From assembly GCA_021561035.1 (NCBI GenBank), contig CP067346.1:2635001-2699000 (forward strand): a stretch of 64,000 nt of DNA. The letters run 5' to 3'. This document shows, in pieces, positions 36,445 to 46,088 of this stretch. The notes beneath the pieces were generated by a model. It saw nothing but the letters and a program-made list of their open reading frames with translations. It had not been told where the DNA came from and did no database searches. The stretch's first letter is position 1; every line of letters starts with the position of its first letter. Source of the DNA: Clostridioides sp. ES-S-0054-01. Lineage in GTDB: Bacteria > Bacillota > Clostridia > Peptostreptococcales > Peptostreptococcaceae. Position numbers and translations under genes: made by a program.

Positions 36445-37326
36445 TTACTCTATATTTTGTATTTGTTCTCTTATTTTTTCTAATTCGCTTTTTACTTCCA
36501 CTACTAAATTAGTTATATTTATATCAGATGACTTCGAACCTATAGTGTTAGTTTCTCTATTCATCTCTTGTATTAAGAAATCTATTTTTCTACCTATAGA
36601 GTCGTCTTTAAATATAGTATTTTTAAGTTGCCCTATATGACTTTTAAATCTAACTATTTCTTCTGTTATACTGCTTTTATCTGCATATATTGCAACCTCT
36701 TGTGCTAATCTATTCTCGTCTATTATACTTGGGTCATCCAATAATTCACTTATTCTCAAATTTAATTTTTCTCTATAATCTTCTACAACACTGCTTGAAT
36801 ATTTTTCAATTTCTTCTATATGATTTTTTAATAAATCACATCTCATGGTAATATCTTCAGCTAATTTTTTACCTTCTTCACTTCTCATTTCTCTTAATTT
36901 GATTAATGCATCTTCAACTGCTCGATTCAACATTGACCACAATAAATCTTCATCTTCTTCTTTTTCTTCTATTTTCACAATATCAGGAAACTTTGCAACA
37001 TTCATAACACTAATATCATCTATAATGTCAAATTTATTTTTTATTTCTCTTAGTATATCTATATATTGAGATGCTAATACCTCATCAAAGTTTAAGTTTA
37101 CATCTTCTTTGCCTAATAAGTCAAATTTTATGTATAAATCTACTCTTCCTCTTTTTACATAATTTTTTACTAAATTTCTAACCTTATCCTCTAAAAATGA
37201 AATTTTTCTTGGAAGACGTATGTTTATATCTGAATACTTATGATTTATCGTTTTACACTCTACTAAAAAGTAATAATTATCATCCTTGTATTCTCCTCTT
37301 CCAAAACCAGTCATACTTATAGCCAT
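36445..37326 (-). CDS. YicC/YloC-type stress-linked endoribonuclease family protein
   Basis: A 293-residue protein of the YicC family, whose E. coli member is an endoribonuclease. The N-terminal domain opens MAISMTGFGRGEY with KTINHKYSDINIRLPRKI. A central helical coiled part follows, and the C-terminal DUF1732 segment has KIDFLIQEMNRETNTIGSKS, the signature of the family. GGAGG precedes the ATG. It is 3 nt from the end of dapF and 29 nt before gmk. It is called YloC in Bacillus. Confidence 0.88.
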   Translation of the reverse strand: MAISMTGFGRGEYKDDNYYFLVECKTINHKYSDINIRLPRKISFLEDKVRNLVKNYVKRGRVDLYIKFDLLGKEDVNLNFDEVLASQYIDILREIKNKFDIIDDISVMNVAKFPDIVKIEEKEEDEDLLWSMLNRAVEDALIKLREMRSEEGKKLAEDITMRCDLLKNHIEEIEKYSSSVVEDYREKLNLRISELLDDPSIIDENRLAQEVAIYADKSSITEEIVRFKSHIGQLKNTIFKDDSIGRKIDFLIQEMNRETNTIGSKSSDINITNLVVEVKSELEKIREQIQNIE

Positions 37327-37329
37327 TAA

Positions 37330-38160
37330 TTAAACCTCCAAAACACCTTCACATATTTTTACTGCTGAACCTGTCATATAAGAGAAATCTCCTACATCTA
37401 TTTTAACTGTTCCACCTTGAGAAGTTACATTTACACTACTTTCTACCATATTAAGTAGATTGCACACTATTGCTGATGCAGTCATACCAGTCCCACAACC
37501 TAGAGTATATCCACAACCTCTTTCCCAAGTATAAACATGTATATTATACTTATCTTCTACCTTTACAAAATTTACATTCGTTTTTTCAGGAAAAATTTTA
37601 TTATTTTCAATCTCTTTTCCATATTTACAAACATCATCTACATCTAGCTCATCTACTATAACTACTGTATGAGGAACCCCCATCAACATAGAAGTAACTT
37701 TAAATTCTCTATCTAAAACTCTTATACTTTCTTGCACAAAACGTTCTTTCCCTGCAAGTACAGGAACATCCTTAGCTCTAAAGCTTCCTTCTCCCATGTT
37801 GACTCTTATAGAGTTTATTTCTCCATTAATAAGATTTATTTTTATATCTTTTATCCCATCTAATGTATCTACTGTAAAATTTTCTTTTCTGACTATACAA
37901 TTATCATAAACAAATTTACAAAAACATCTAAGACCATTTCCACACATAGCTGCTCTTGAACCATCAGAATTATAATATACCATTTCTACATCTGCAACTT
38001 TTGAATTTTTCACAACTAACAATCCATCCGCTCCTACAGAAAATCTTCTATGGCATACTTTTTTTGCTAAAACAGTATAATCAGATGGGTCTATTTGGTC
38101 GAATCTTCCATCTACTGCTATAAAATCATTCCCTATTCCATGTAGTTTCCAAAATTTCAT
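37330..38160 (-). CDS. dapF: Diaminopimelate epimerase
   Basis: Converts LL- to meso-diaminopimelate for lysine and peptidoglycan. The two pseudo-symmetric halves each have a catalytic Cys: SRAAMCGNGLRC near residue 75 and GCGYTLGCGTGMTAS near residue 218. HGIGNDF opens the protein. I chose ATG 38158-38160 with AAGGAG upstream (276 residues); an in-frame ATG 27 nt earlier overlaps no better site. It heads the long dapF-to-priA minus-strand run. Confidence 0.95.
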   Translation of the reverse strand: MKFWKLHGIGNDFIAVDGRFDQIDPSDYTVLAKKVCHRRFSVGADGLLVVKNSKVADVEMVYYNSDGSRAAMCGNGLRCFCKFVYDNCIVRKENFTVDTLDGIKDIKINLINGEINSIRVNMGEGSFRAKDVPVLAGKERFVQESIRVLDREFKVTSMLMGVPHTVVIVDELDVDDVCKYGKEIENNKIFPEKTNVNFVKVEDKYNIHVYTWERGCGYTLGCGTGMTASAIVCNLLNMVESSVNVTSQGGTVKIDVGDFSYMTGSAVKICEGVLEV

Positions 38161-38204
38161 AAGTATCGCTCCTTCGTAAATTAACACTTAAACTATTATA
38201 ACAT

Positions 38205-38240
38205 AAAAAAATTCCCATAAACTTATAATTTATGGGAAAA
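38205..38240 (-). terminator. Terminator after the threonine aldolase gene
   Basis: CCCATAAA and TTTATGGG pair around a short loop, followed on the minus strand by T residues. It separates the aldolase gene from dapF. Confidence 0.8.
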
Positions 38241-38245
38241 GTTTT

Positions 38246-38291
38246 GTAATGACAACTATAATTTGAGGATGTGAGGGAGAGTTGCCATTAC
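38246..38291. repeat. Inverted repeat with purine-rich loop between dapF and the aldolase gene
   Basis: GTAATGACAACT (38246-38257) and AGTTGCCATTAC (38280-38291) pair at 11 of 12 positions. The 22-nt loop is rich in G and A (GAGGATGTGAGGGAG). It could be a protein-binding site or part of the dapF leader. Confidence 0.5.
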
Positions 38292-38445
38292 AATTAGGGT
38301 AATTATATTATGTTTTTAAGCTAGTTCTTTCTATGTTTATATAATAATATTTCTATATGAATTTTATGTATGTTTTATTTAAACTATCTATGAATTTTTT
38401 AATTAAATATCTAATAACTAGCTATAATTCTTTAGTAGATACCTA

Positions 38446-39480
38446 CTAACATACACCGATTAATTCTTTAAGTGTTTTTAAAACATAGCCTAAATCTTCT
38501 TTAGTAATATCTACATGAGTTACAAATCTATACTCACCATTTTCCATCTTATTAATTTTTATGTTTCTTTCAAAAAATTCTTTTATTAGAACCTCTTCTT
38601 TTATAACGTCTTCACCCATCTTAAAGAACACCATACTTATGTCTGGATTAACATTGTTTACTTCAATGCCATCAATTTTATTTAATTCACAAGCTAAGTA
38701 TTTTGCATTTTCATGGTCTTCATTTAATCTTAAAGTCATTTTTTCAATGGCAATTATACCAGCAGCTGCAACTATACCTACTTGTCTCATTCCCCCACCC
38801 ATAACTTTTTGCTTTCTTCTAGCTTTTGCTATAAATTCTTTACTTCCAGCAAGTATAGAACCCATTGGTGCAGCTAAACCTTTTGACACACAGAACATAA
38901 CACTATCACAGCACTTTGCTATTTTTTTAGCTTCTACACCCAAAGCTAATGCTGCGTTAAATATTCTTGCTCCATCTAGATGTACTGGTAAGTTATGTTT
39001 CTCAGCTATTTTTTTAATTTCTCTTAAATTATCAAGACTCACAACAGTTCCACCTGAATATGCATTTTCTACACATATAAGCCCTGTCTGTGGTTCATGT
39101 ATATCATCTCTTCTAATTGCCTTTTCAACAAGTTCAGGATTAAGAGCTCCATTTTCATCTTCATCTATAGTTCTAAGCTGAACTCCAGCTATCACAGCAG
39201 GTGCTCCAACCTCATGAGTTACAATGTGATATCCTTTACCAATAATTATTTCTTGCCCTCTTAGACAATGAGTGAATAAGGCTAATTGATTCCCAAAAGT
39301 TCCACTTGGAAGGAAAATAGCATCTTCTTTTCCAACTTTAGCTGCTGCTAATTCTTCAAGTTTATTTACAGTAGGGTCATCTCTAAAGATTGAATCTCCA
39401 ACAGGAGCCTTTGCCATAGCTTCTCTCATTTCATCAGTAGGCATAGTAACAGTATCACTTCTTAAATCGATAAATTTCAT
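38446..39480 (-). CDS. Low-specificity threonine aldolase
   Basis: A PLP enzyme that splits threonine or allo-threonine to glycine and acetaldehyde. It has 344 residues. FIDLRSDTVTMPTDEMREAM opens it, FLPSGTFGNQLAL follows, the PLP ring-binding His and Asp are in HLDGARIFNAA, and the Schiff-base Lys is in MFCVSKGLAAPMGS near residue 200. The segment GGGMRQVG is typical of LtaA/LtaE. It has its own promoter region and terminator, so it is probably a single-gene unit. Confidence 0.92.
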   Translation of the reverse strand: MKFIDLRSDTVTMPTDEMREAMAKAPVGDSIFRDDPTVNKLEELAAAKVGKEDAIFLPSGTFGNQLALFTHCLRGQEIIIGKGYHIVTHEVGAPAVIAGVQLRTIDEDENGALNPELVEKAIRRDDIHEPQTGLICVENAYSGGTVVSLDNLREIKKIAEKHNLPVHLDGARIFNAALALGVEAKKIAKCCDSVMFCVSKGLAAPMGSILAGSKEFIAKARRKQKVMGGGMRQVGIVAAAGIIAIEKMTLRLNEDHENAKYLACELNKIDGIEVNNVNPDISMVFFKMGEDVIKEEVLIKEFFERNIKINKMENGEYRFVTHVDITKEDLGYVLKTLKELIGVC

Positions 39481-39774
39481 TTTTTCAACCTTCTTTCATA
39501 TTAGATACTATAAAACTTTAAAATTGATTTATTTTTGCAAAGTTCATATACTTTCATAACTTATACTTTACACAATAATTATACTATATTTATTTTACAT
39601 TTAAGCCACTTTAAATTATTAATTTTAAAAATAATGTTTCGTTCCTATAAGTATAAATAGTTATACAATTTAAATATTAATCTCTATTGTTTAAATTTCC
39701 CCTAGTCACAAGGCGTATATTATGTGTATAATTAATTTACTGGCTCATTTTGGTCAAAGAAAGGGGTGCTATAT
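39481..39774. other. Divergent intergenic region, aldolase and rqcH
   Basis: A very A+T-rich spacer of about 290 nt between two divergent genes. It must hold both promoters. I see no ORF, repeat or structured RNA in it with confidence. Confidence 0.5.
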
Positions 39775-41550
39775 ATGGCATTAGATGGATTAGTTATACA
39801 TTCAATAGTAGATGAATTATCATCAAAACTTACAGGTGGAAAAATAGATAAAATACATCAGCCTGAAGATGATGAGGTAATTTTTAATATAAGAAATAAT
39901 AAAGAAAATTTTAGATTGGTTTTGAGTGCAAGTGCTTCAAATCCTAGAGTTTATCTTACAAGCAATTATCAAAAAGAAAACCCACTAAAAGCACCTATGT
40001 TTTGTATGTTACTTAGAAAATACATACAGGGTGGAAATATAGTAGAAATTTCTCAAATAGGCTTTGAAAGAATAATAAAAATAAGTGTTGAATCTTTAGA
40101 TGAATTAAAGGAAAAGACAATTAAAAATATTATGATTGAAATTATGGGAAGACATAGCAACATAATAATAACCCATGGTGAAGAAAATAAAATTATAGAT
40201 TCTATAAAAAGAGTACCTTTTAGTATAAGTAGAGTTCGTCAAGTTTTACCGGGTCATGATTATTCATTACCACCAGAACAAAATAAGCTTAATCCTCTTG
40301 ATAATATACCTAAGGATTTGTTTATCAATAGCCTAAGTGAATCTGAAGGACCTATCTTTAAGTCCATATATTCTAAGTTTCTAGGTATAAGCCCTACTAT
40401 ATCCAAAGAAATTTGCTACCGAGCAGATGTAAATCAAAACACTATCATAAGGGATATATCTAATGAACAATTTGATTCTTTATACAAAGAATTTTGTAAT
40501 TTATTCAATGATATAAATGCTAATAAATACTCACCTTGCATTGTCATAGATAAAAAAGTAGATAAGGTAGTTGATTTCAGCTGTGTAAATCTTACATTAT
40601 TTAGTGATTTATCCTATATAAATAAGGAAAGTATGTCCCGTATACTAGAAGATTTCTATAGAACTAAAGATATTAAGGATAGAATCAATCAACGTTCATC
40701 TGACTTAAAGAAGAGTATATCTGTTAAACTTGATAGACTTTATAATAAACTAAAAAAACAGGAAGAAGAATTGTCAGAGTCTGAAAATGCAGATATTTAT
40801 AAGATAAAAGGAGAATTGATTACTTCATATATCTACATGGTAGAAAAAGGTATGGAAAGTATTGAAGTTGCTAATTTTTATGATGAAAATTGTAAGAATG
40901 TAATAATAGAATTAAATAAAAACTTGACACCATCTGAAAATGCTCAAAAATATTTTAAAAAGTATAACAAAATGAAACATGCTAAAGTTGAAATATCTCA
41001 TCAAATTTCATTGAATAAAGAAGAAATAGATTACTTAGAAAACATAATTTTAAGTATTGAAAACTGTGAAAATTTAGCTGAATTACAGGATATAAAAGAA
41101 GAACTTGCTAAGGTTGGATATATCAAGACTCAAAAGAAAAACAGTAAAAAGGATACTATCCCTTCTACAAAACCACATGAATTTGTGTCTTCTGATGGAT
41201 TTAAAATATTAGTTGGTAAAAACAATAGGCAAAACGACTATCTTACACTAAGACTTGCTGATAATGACGACTTGTGGATGCATACAAAGAATATTCCTGG
41301 TTCTCATGTAATAATAAAGTGCGCTGGTAAGGAAGTCCCTGATAATACTATATTTGAAGGAGCTATACTGGCGGCATTCTTTAGTAAGTCAAATCTTTCT
41401 TCTCAAGTGCCTGTAGACTATACTAAGAGAAAAAATGTAAAAAAACCTAGTGGTTCTAAACCAGGTATGGTTATTTATGAGACTAACAGTACTATTTATG
41501 TTACTCCTGAAGAAGAAACAGTAGCTAAACTTAAGGTTAAATCTGAATAA
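39775..41550 (+). CDS. rqcH: Ribosome quality-control protein RqcH (NFACT family)
   Basis: Binds obstructed 50S subunits and recruits tRNA-Ala to add C-terminal alanine tails to stalled nascent chains. It is often annotated as a fibronectin-binding protein. The 591-residue protein has the NFACT-N domain (MALDGLVIHSIVDEL at the start), a central coiled coil (about 295-430) and the C-terminal NFACT-R domain with DDLWMHTKNIPGSHVII. I chose ATG 39775 because AAGGGGTG is 6 nt upstream; the in-frame ATG at 39766 lies within that site. It is a single-gene unit with its own terminator. Confidence 0.92.
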   Translation: MALDGLVIHSIVDELSSKLTGGKIDKIHQPEDDEVIFNIRNNKENFRLVLSASASNPRVYLTSNYQKENPLKAPMFCMLLRKYIQGGNIVEISQIGFERIIKISVESLDELKEKTIKNIMIEIMGRHSNIIITHGEENKIIDSIKRVPFSISRVRQVLPGHDYSLPPEQNKLNPLDNIPKDLFINSLSESEGPIFKSIYSKFLGISPTISKEICYRADVNQNTIIRDISNEQFDSLYKEFCNLFNDINANKYSPCIVIDKKVDKVVDFSCVNLTLFSDLSYINKESMSRILEDFYRTKDIKDRINQRSSDLKKSISVKLDRLYNKLKKQEEELSESENADIYKIKGELITSYIYMVEKGMESIEVANFYDENCKNVIIELNKNLTPSENAQKYFKKYNKMKHAKVEISHQISLNKEEIDYLENIILSIENCENLAELQDIKEELAKVGYIKTQKKNSKKDTIPSTKPHEFVSSDGFKILVGKNNRQNDYLTLRLADNDDLWMHTKNIPGSHVIIKCAGKEVPDNTIFEGAILAAFFSKSNLSSQVPVDYTKRKNVKKPSGSKPGMVIYETNSTIYVTPEEETVAKLKVKSE

Positions 41551-41611
41551 ACTCTGTACTAAGTACAAAATGAGCATTAGATAATAATACATTATTATTG
41601 TCAATGAAAAT

Positions 41612-41652
41612 AGTGGCATTCTTATAAAATCCAATATGAATGCCACTTTCTA
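41612..41652 (+). terminator. Terminator of rqcH
   Basis: Perfect 10-bp stem AGTGGCATTC with GAATGCCACT (41612-41621, 41638-41647) and T-rich 3' flank. Confidence 0.85.
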
Positions 41653-41764
41653 TTTAACTCACTTTTAATTTTCTAACAAAGTATTTTTATGTTTTAATAG
41701 CTATACTTATATTCCCAATAAGCATTTTTAGTCTTCTTATATAGATATAATTAAAAAGTTAATA

Positions 41765-43417
41765 TTAAAAGCTATTTTTTAATTTGATGATTTGTTTTAG
41801 TAACTCATTGTATTCTGATTCGTACAGTTCTTTTTTTAGACTATCCTTTTCTATAGATAGCATAGATATAATAGTTGTAAGTTTATTTTCTAATACTAGA
41901 AGATTTTCTTTTTTAACTTTATCTTCCCTACTAGGAGTTTTTTTATTTCTGCTAATTATATATTCATCATAATTACAATCAAACTCCCTTATTTTAGTAT
42001 CTCTTATCTCTATAATATAGTTACAAATATGTGATATAAACACTCTATCATGAGATACTATAAGCATAGTTTTATCAGTGTTTATCAATGCTTTTTCTAG
42101 TGCCTCCATAGATTTTATATCTAAGTAATTTGTCGGTTCATCAAATACTAAAAAATTATTATCTTCCAATATTATTTTACATAATGCTATTTTTACCTTT
42201 TCTCCACCACTAAGTACTTTTACTTTTTTGTAGACATCATCTCCCTTAAATCCAAATAGGTTTAAGTTTATCCTTATAAAAGATTCATCAAATGAACTAC
42301 TGACTTTAGTATTGTATAGAACACTCTTTTCCTCATCTAATAAACTTTGATGTTGGTCAAAATAACCTACTTTCACCTTGTTATTTATTTTTATATTGTC
42401 ATTTCTATTAGTCAATATTTCTTTTATCATAGTACTTTTTCCACACCCATTATCACCTAATAACGCTATCTTTTTACCTCTTTTTATTTTAAAAGAAACA
42501 TTATCTAATAGGAGTTTATTTCCTGCCTTTAGAGTCATATCCTTTATCTCTACTAGATTTTTACTAATTATCTCCATTCCATCTTGAATCTTAATCTTCA
42601 TTTCTGCAGAAGTTTTAGGTTTATTCTTTACCTCAAGTTTGTCAATTCTACTTTTTATGGCCTTCACATTTGAGTCTAACTTTTTCTTATTAGTTTGACC
42701 ACCCATTTTGTGTAATCTAGCTTCTGAATTACCCATTCTTTTTGGTGTTTTCCTTATACCATCGCTTAAAGCTTTTTTATATAAAAGAGCTTTTTCAAGT
42801 CTTTTTTTCTCTTTAATATATTCCTGATACTCAAAATCAGCTCTTTTTACTTCTTCATCTTTTTGCATTAAATAATCAGTGTAATTGCCTTTGTAAGCTT
42901 TTAATTTTCCATCTTCTAGTTCTAATATAGTTGTACATAACTCGTCTAGAAAACGTCTATCATGAGATATTAATAATAATGCTCCCTCATGCCTTTTAAA
43001 CATATCTTCCAAAGTCCCAATACTTTTTTTATCTAAGTTTGAAGTTGGCTCATCAGCTATTATGATGTTTTTCTTATCACTCAGTGCATCTGCTATTTTT
43101 AGTTTAACTTTTTCCCCTCCTGATAAGTACTCTTCAAACCTATCTGGAGCATTTAAAAGACTCTTCTCTTTACTATTACTACATGTTTCAATATTATTTT
43201 CACTCTGACTTATATAAGAATAGCTGTCTGTAAGGTAAACATATCCTTCGTCAATTTCTATTTCACCCAATATTGCCTTTAATAATGTTGTTTTTCCTTG
43301 ACCATTTGAACCTACTAGACCTATTTTATCATTTTCTGATACTTCAAGCTTATCTATATCCAAAATTAATTTGTCAGCATAATATTTCTTTAAATTCTCT
43401 ACCTTTACTAACAACAT
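41765..43417 (-). CDS. ABC-F ATPase, probable ribosome-protection antibiotic resistance factor
   Basis: A 550-residue cytosolic protein with two ABC domains and no membrane segments. Walker A motifs are GSNGQGKTTLL and GDNGCGKSTMI, signature motifs YLSGGEKVKLKIA and LSGGEKVKIALC, and Walker B motifs IIADEPTSNLD and LVFDEPTNYLD. Between them is the linker (about 190-290) that enters the ribosomal exit site and sets drug specificity. The leader with a three-codon ORF and terminator fits drug-inducible ABC-F resistance genes of the Vml/Vga type. C. difficile has such a factor, CplR, active against pleuromutilins, lincosamides and streptogramin A; identity with it is my inference. ATG 43415-43417 lies just behind GGAGGG. 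Confidence 0.85.
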   Translation of the reverse strand: MLLVKVENLKKYYADKLILDIDKLEVSENDKIGLVGSNGQGKTTLLKAILGEIEIDEGYVYLTDSYSYISQSENNIETCSNSKEKSLLNAPDRFEEYLSGGEKVKLKIADALSDKKNIIIADEPTSNLDKKSIGTLEDMFKRHEGALLLISHDRRFLDELCTTILELEDGKLKAYKGNYTDYLMQKDEEVKRADFEYQEYIKEKKRLEKALLYKKALSDGIRKTPKRMGNSEARLHKMGGQTNKKKLDSNVKAIKSRIDKLEVKNKPKTSAEMKIKIQDGMEIISKNLVEIKDMTLKAGNKLLLDNVSFKIKRGKKIALLGDNGCGKSTMIKEILTNRNDNIKINNKVKVGYFDQHQSLLDEEKSVLYNTKVSSSFDESFIRINLNLFGFKGDDVYKKVKVLSGGEKVKIALCKIILEDNNFLVFDEPTNYLDIKSMEALEKALINTDKTMLIVSHDRVFISHICNYIIEIRDTKIREFDCNYDEYIISRNKKTPSREDKVKKENLLVLENKLTTIISMLSIEKDSLKKELYESEYNELLKQIIKLKNSF

Positions 43418-43517
43418 AAAAAAATCCCTCCTTAACACACTTAAATATAAGGAGAGATTATATAAATAGGCATAACAAATAAACGTATAGACTATAATCT
43501 ACTCTCCTTAATTTAAG
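43418..43517 (-). promoter_or_regulatory. Transcription attenuator of the ABC-F gene
   Basis: Two mutually exclusive hairpins on the minus strand. The terminator pairs AATCTCTCCTTA (complement of 43448-43459) with TAAGGAGGGATT (43423-43434) and runs into seven T residues that touch the ATG; it also buries the ribosome site. The antiterminator uses an upstream arm (complement of 43494-43517) that pairs over about 20 of 24 positions with the segment 43439-43462 and thus occupies the terminator's first arm. An additional AAGCC/GGCTT stem lies at about 43526-43552. Confidence 0.8.
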
Positions 43518-43584
43518 CATCGCAAATAAAGCCACCAAAATAGGCTTTTCAAAAATTACAATACTTTAAATTATAAAAAATAGA

Positions 43585-43596
43585 TTATATTCTCAT
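43585..43596 (-). CDS. Three-codon upstream ORF (Met-Arg-Ile) in the ABC-F leader
   Basis: ATG AGA ATA TAA lies about 40 nt after the expected transcription start and 170 nt before the ABC-F gene, downstream of a purine-rich stretch (AAAGGGCAAGGTAA). Very short upstream ORFs of this kind let a drug-stalled ribosome favour the antiterminator in known ABC-F leaders. Confidence 0.6.
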   Translation of the reverse strand: MRI

Positions 43597-43637
43597 TGTC
43601 CCAGTTACCTTGCCCTTTCTTTCATTTATTTTTAATC

Positions 43638-43666
43638 ATTATATCAACAATAATTACAAATGTCCA
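43638..43666 (-). promoter_or_regulatory. Sigma-A promoter of the ABC-F gene
   Basis: On the minus strand TGGACA (43661-43666), 17-nt spacer, TATAAT (43638-43643). Transcription would begin near 43631, giving a leader of about 215 nt. Confidence 0.75.
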
Positions 43667-43706
43667 TAGAAAATTAATTATTTAAAATTATACAAGATAC
43701 AATTTA

Positions 43707-44915
43707 TTATTCTTCAACTTTAAAATCTTGATTATTTAAAATTCTATTTAATACAATTCCAACAATTGCAGCTAAACTAAGACCTGTTATCTTTACTGTA
43801 CTTGTTATAGGTATTCCAATAGAAATACCTTTATTAGATAAATATGTTGTTCCAAGACCTATTAGTAATATAACTGCTATTATTAACATATTTATCTTAC
43901 TTTCTACACAAGAACTATCTCTTATAGTTTTTAATCCTACATAAGTTATCATTGAAAATAGCATTATACTAATTCCACCCATAACTGAACCTGGTATACT
44001 TTGAAGGAATCCTCCAAACTTGCCTACACACGCAAGTAATATAGCAAATACCGCCGTACGTCTAAGTATTGAAGGGTCATAGTTTTTTGTTATAGCAAGT
44101 ACTGCTGTATTTTCTCCATAAGTTGTATTAGCTGGTCCACCTAAACAACCTGCAACTATAGTCGCAAATCCATCTCCAAGTAGTGTTCTATTTAACCCTG
44201 GATTTTCTATAAAGTTTTTACCTACTACAGCACCATTAGTAGTCATATCTCCTATATGTTCCATAAATACAGCTAACACAACTGGAGATATAATAACAAT
44301 TGCTCCTAAACTGAATTTAGGAACTGTAAAGTTAGGTATTGCAAATAAACTTGCTTCTGTAATTGTAGTCACATCTACTAACCTTAATATCAAACAGATT
44401 ATATACCCAGAAAAAACAGCTATTAATATTCCTAATTGTTTTGTAAATCCTCTACCAAACTTATTAGTTAAAATTGCTATTGCTAAAGTTATGAATGCTA
44501 TTACAAAATTGGCTGAAGCCATACTAAAAGCTGTTGGTAATAAATTTAAGCCTATAACTACTATCATAGCTCCTGTAACTTGTGCTGGAAAATATAATTT
44601 AATTTTATTTACTCCAACTATTTTTACTATAATCGACATTATAATATAAATTAATCCTGCTACTATTATACCACCTTGAGCATATGCTAAATCTCCTCCA
44701 TACACATCTTTAGCTGCTAGTATAACTGGTATAAATGCAAAACTTGAACCTAGAAAGGCAGGTACTTTTCCTTCTGTACAAAAATGAAATATCAATGTAC
44801 CAACACCAGCACAGAAAATTGCAACTGACGGATTAAAGCCTGTCAAAATAGGAACTAATACGGTTGCTCCAAACATGGCTAATAGATGTTGTAAAGACAT
44901 TATTGTTTTTTTCAT
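43707..44915 (-). CDS. uraA: Uracil permease (nucleobase:cation symporter, UraA family)
   Basis: A 402-residue membrane protein with about 12 to 14 hydrophobic spans of the NCS2 family. Signatures include LQHLLAMFGATVLVPILTG at the N-terminus, the FMEHIGDMTTNGAVVG segment with the substrate-site Glu, GLGTTYLSN and the nucleobase motif near VGKNFIENPGLNRTLLGDG. ATG 44913-44915 has GGAGG directly upstream. It follows pyrR after a gap of about 280 nt; the pair takes up and salvages uracil. The gap holds an AGTCAGGGAGG stretch that partly resembles a PyrR-binding loop, but I could not complete a terminator there. Confidence 0.92.
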   Translation of the reverse strand: MKKTIMSLQHLLAMFGATVLVPILTGFNPSVAIFCAGVGTLIFHFCTEGKVPAFLGSSFAFIPVILAAKDVYGGDLAYAQGGIIVAGLIYIIMSIIVKIVGVNKIKLYFPAQVTGAMIVVIGLNLLPTAFSMASANFVIAFITLAIAILTNKFGRGFTKQLGILIAVFSGYIICLILRLVDVTTITEASLFAIPNFTVPKFSLGAIVIISPVVLAVFMEHIGDMTTNGAVVGKNFIENPGLNRTLLGDGFATIVAGCLGGPANTTYGENTAVLAITKNYDPSILRRTAVFAILLACVGKFGGFLQSIPGSVMGGISIMLFSMITYVGLKTIRDSSCVESKINMLIIAVILLIGLGTTYLSNKGISIGIPITSTVKITGLSLAAIVGIVLNRILNNQDFKVEE

Positions 44916-45197
44916 AAAAACCTCCAAAATTATTATATATAAATAAATCCTCTGTCTAATTAATATCTTTTAATTAATTATCATTCCCTAGATTCTATTT
45001 TTTAATCTCTATATGCTTATTATATAACTTATCATTATTTTATATTTTACGACAAAAAAACTCAAACAAAGGAGAATAAAGACTACATTAAGACACACAT
45101 CCATAAAATTATAATATTTATTTTGTGCAATCTATGTAAGCTTTATCCTCCTCCCTGACTATTCAATGCTAAGCTTTTATATAATATTTAAAAATAA

Positions 45198-45734
<537 letters not shown>

Positions 45735-45834
45735 CTAATTATCGCCAAAGATATAATATATCTCTTTGACAAATATACCCCTTTCTTTTAATTTTTTATA
45801 ACTTTATCTTTACTTAAAATTTCAATTTAAACAG

Positions 45835-45924
45835 CAAAAAACTCCTCATCACAAGACAAGAAGCTCTTATATAAAAATATACAGTCTAATTTAGCAATTG
45901 TCTTACGATATCTCCGTATCGTTT
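45835..45924 (-). promoter_or_regulatory. Probable PyrR-type attenuator in the pyrR leader
   Basis: On the minus strand a hairpin ACGATA-CGGAGA-TATCGT (45907-45924) comes first. A later stem AGCTTCTTGT with ATGAGGAGTT, allowing G-U pairs, runs into TTTTTT (45835-45864) as a terminator. AAGACAA just after the first hairpin can pair with TTGTCTT inside the terminator loop as an antiterminator. The binding-loop sequence is not a full match to the Bacillus consensus, so PyrR control is inferred. Confidence 0.55.
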
Positions 45925-46088
45925 AAAGATAATTTTTTAATCTATTAACTCAAATTATATATTTATATTTCAAATTTTTCAAGCTTTTTTAAATAAAATA
46001 CTTTAATGTGAAATATTTTACTTAAATTTCACTAAATTTATCACTTATATAAAAACAAACACATGATTTATAAGTATTATACAAATAC

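Noticed and set aside
38561..39181. Plus-strand 206-codon frame opposite the threonine aldolase gene
   Set aside because: Antisense to a clear PLP enzyme; composition typical of a mirrored frame.
44928..45197. Second PyrR attenuator before uraA
   Set aside because: An AGTCAGGGAGG stretch partly matches the PyrR-loop consensus, but one C is missing and no convincing terminator follows, so it is not listed as a feature.
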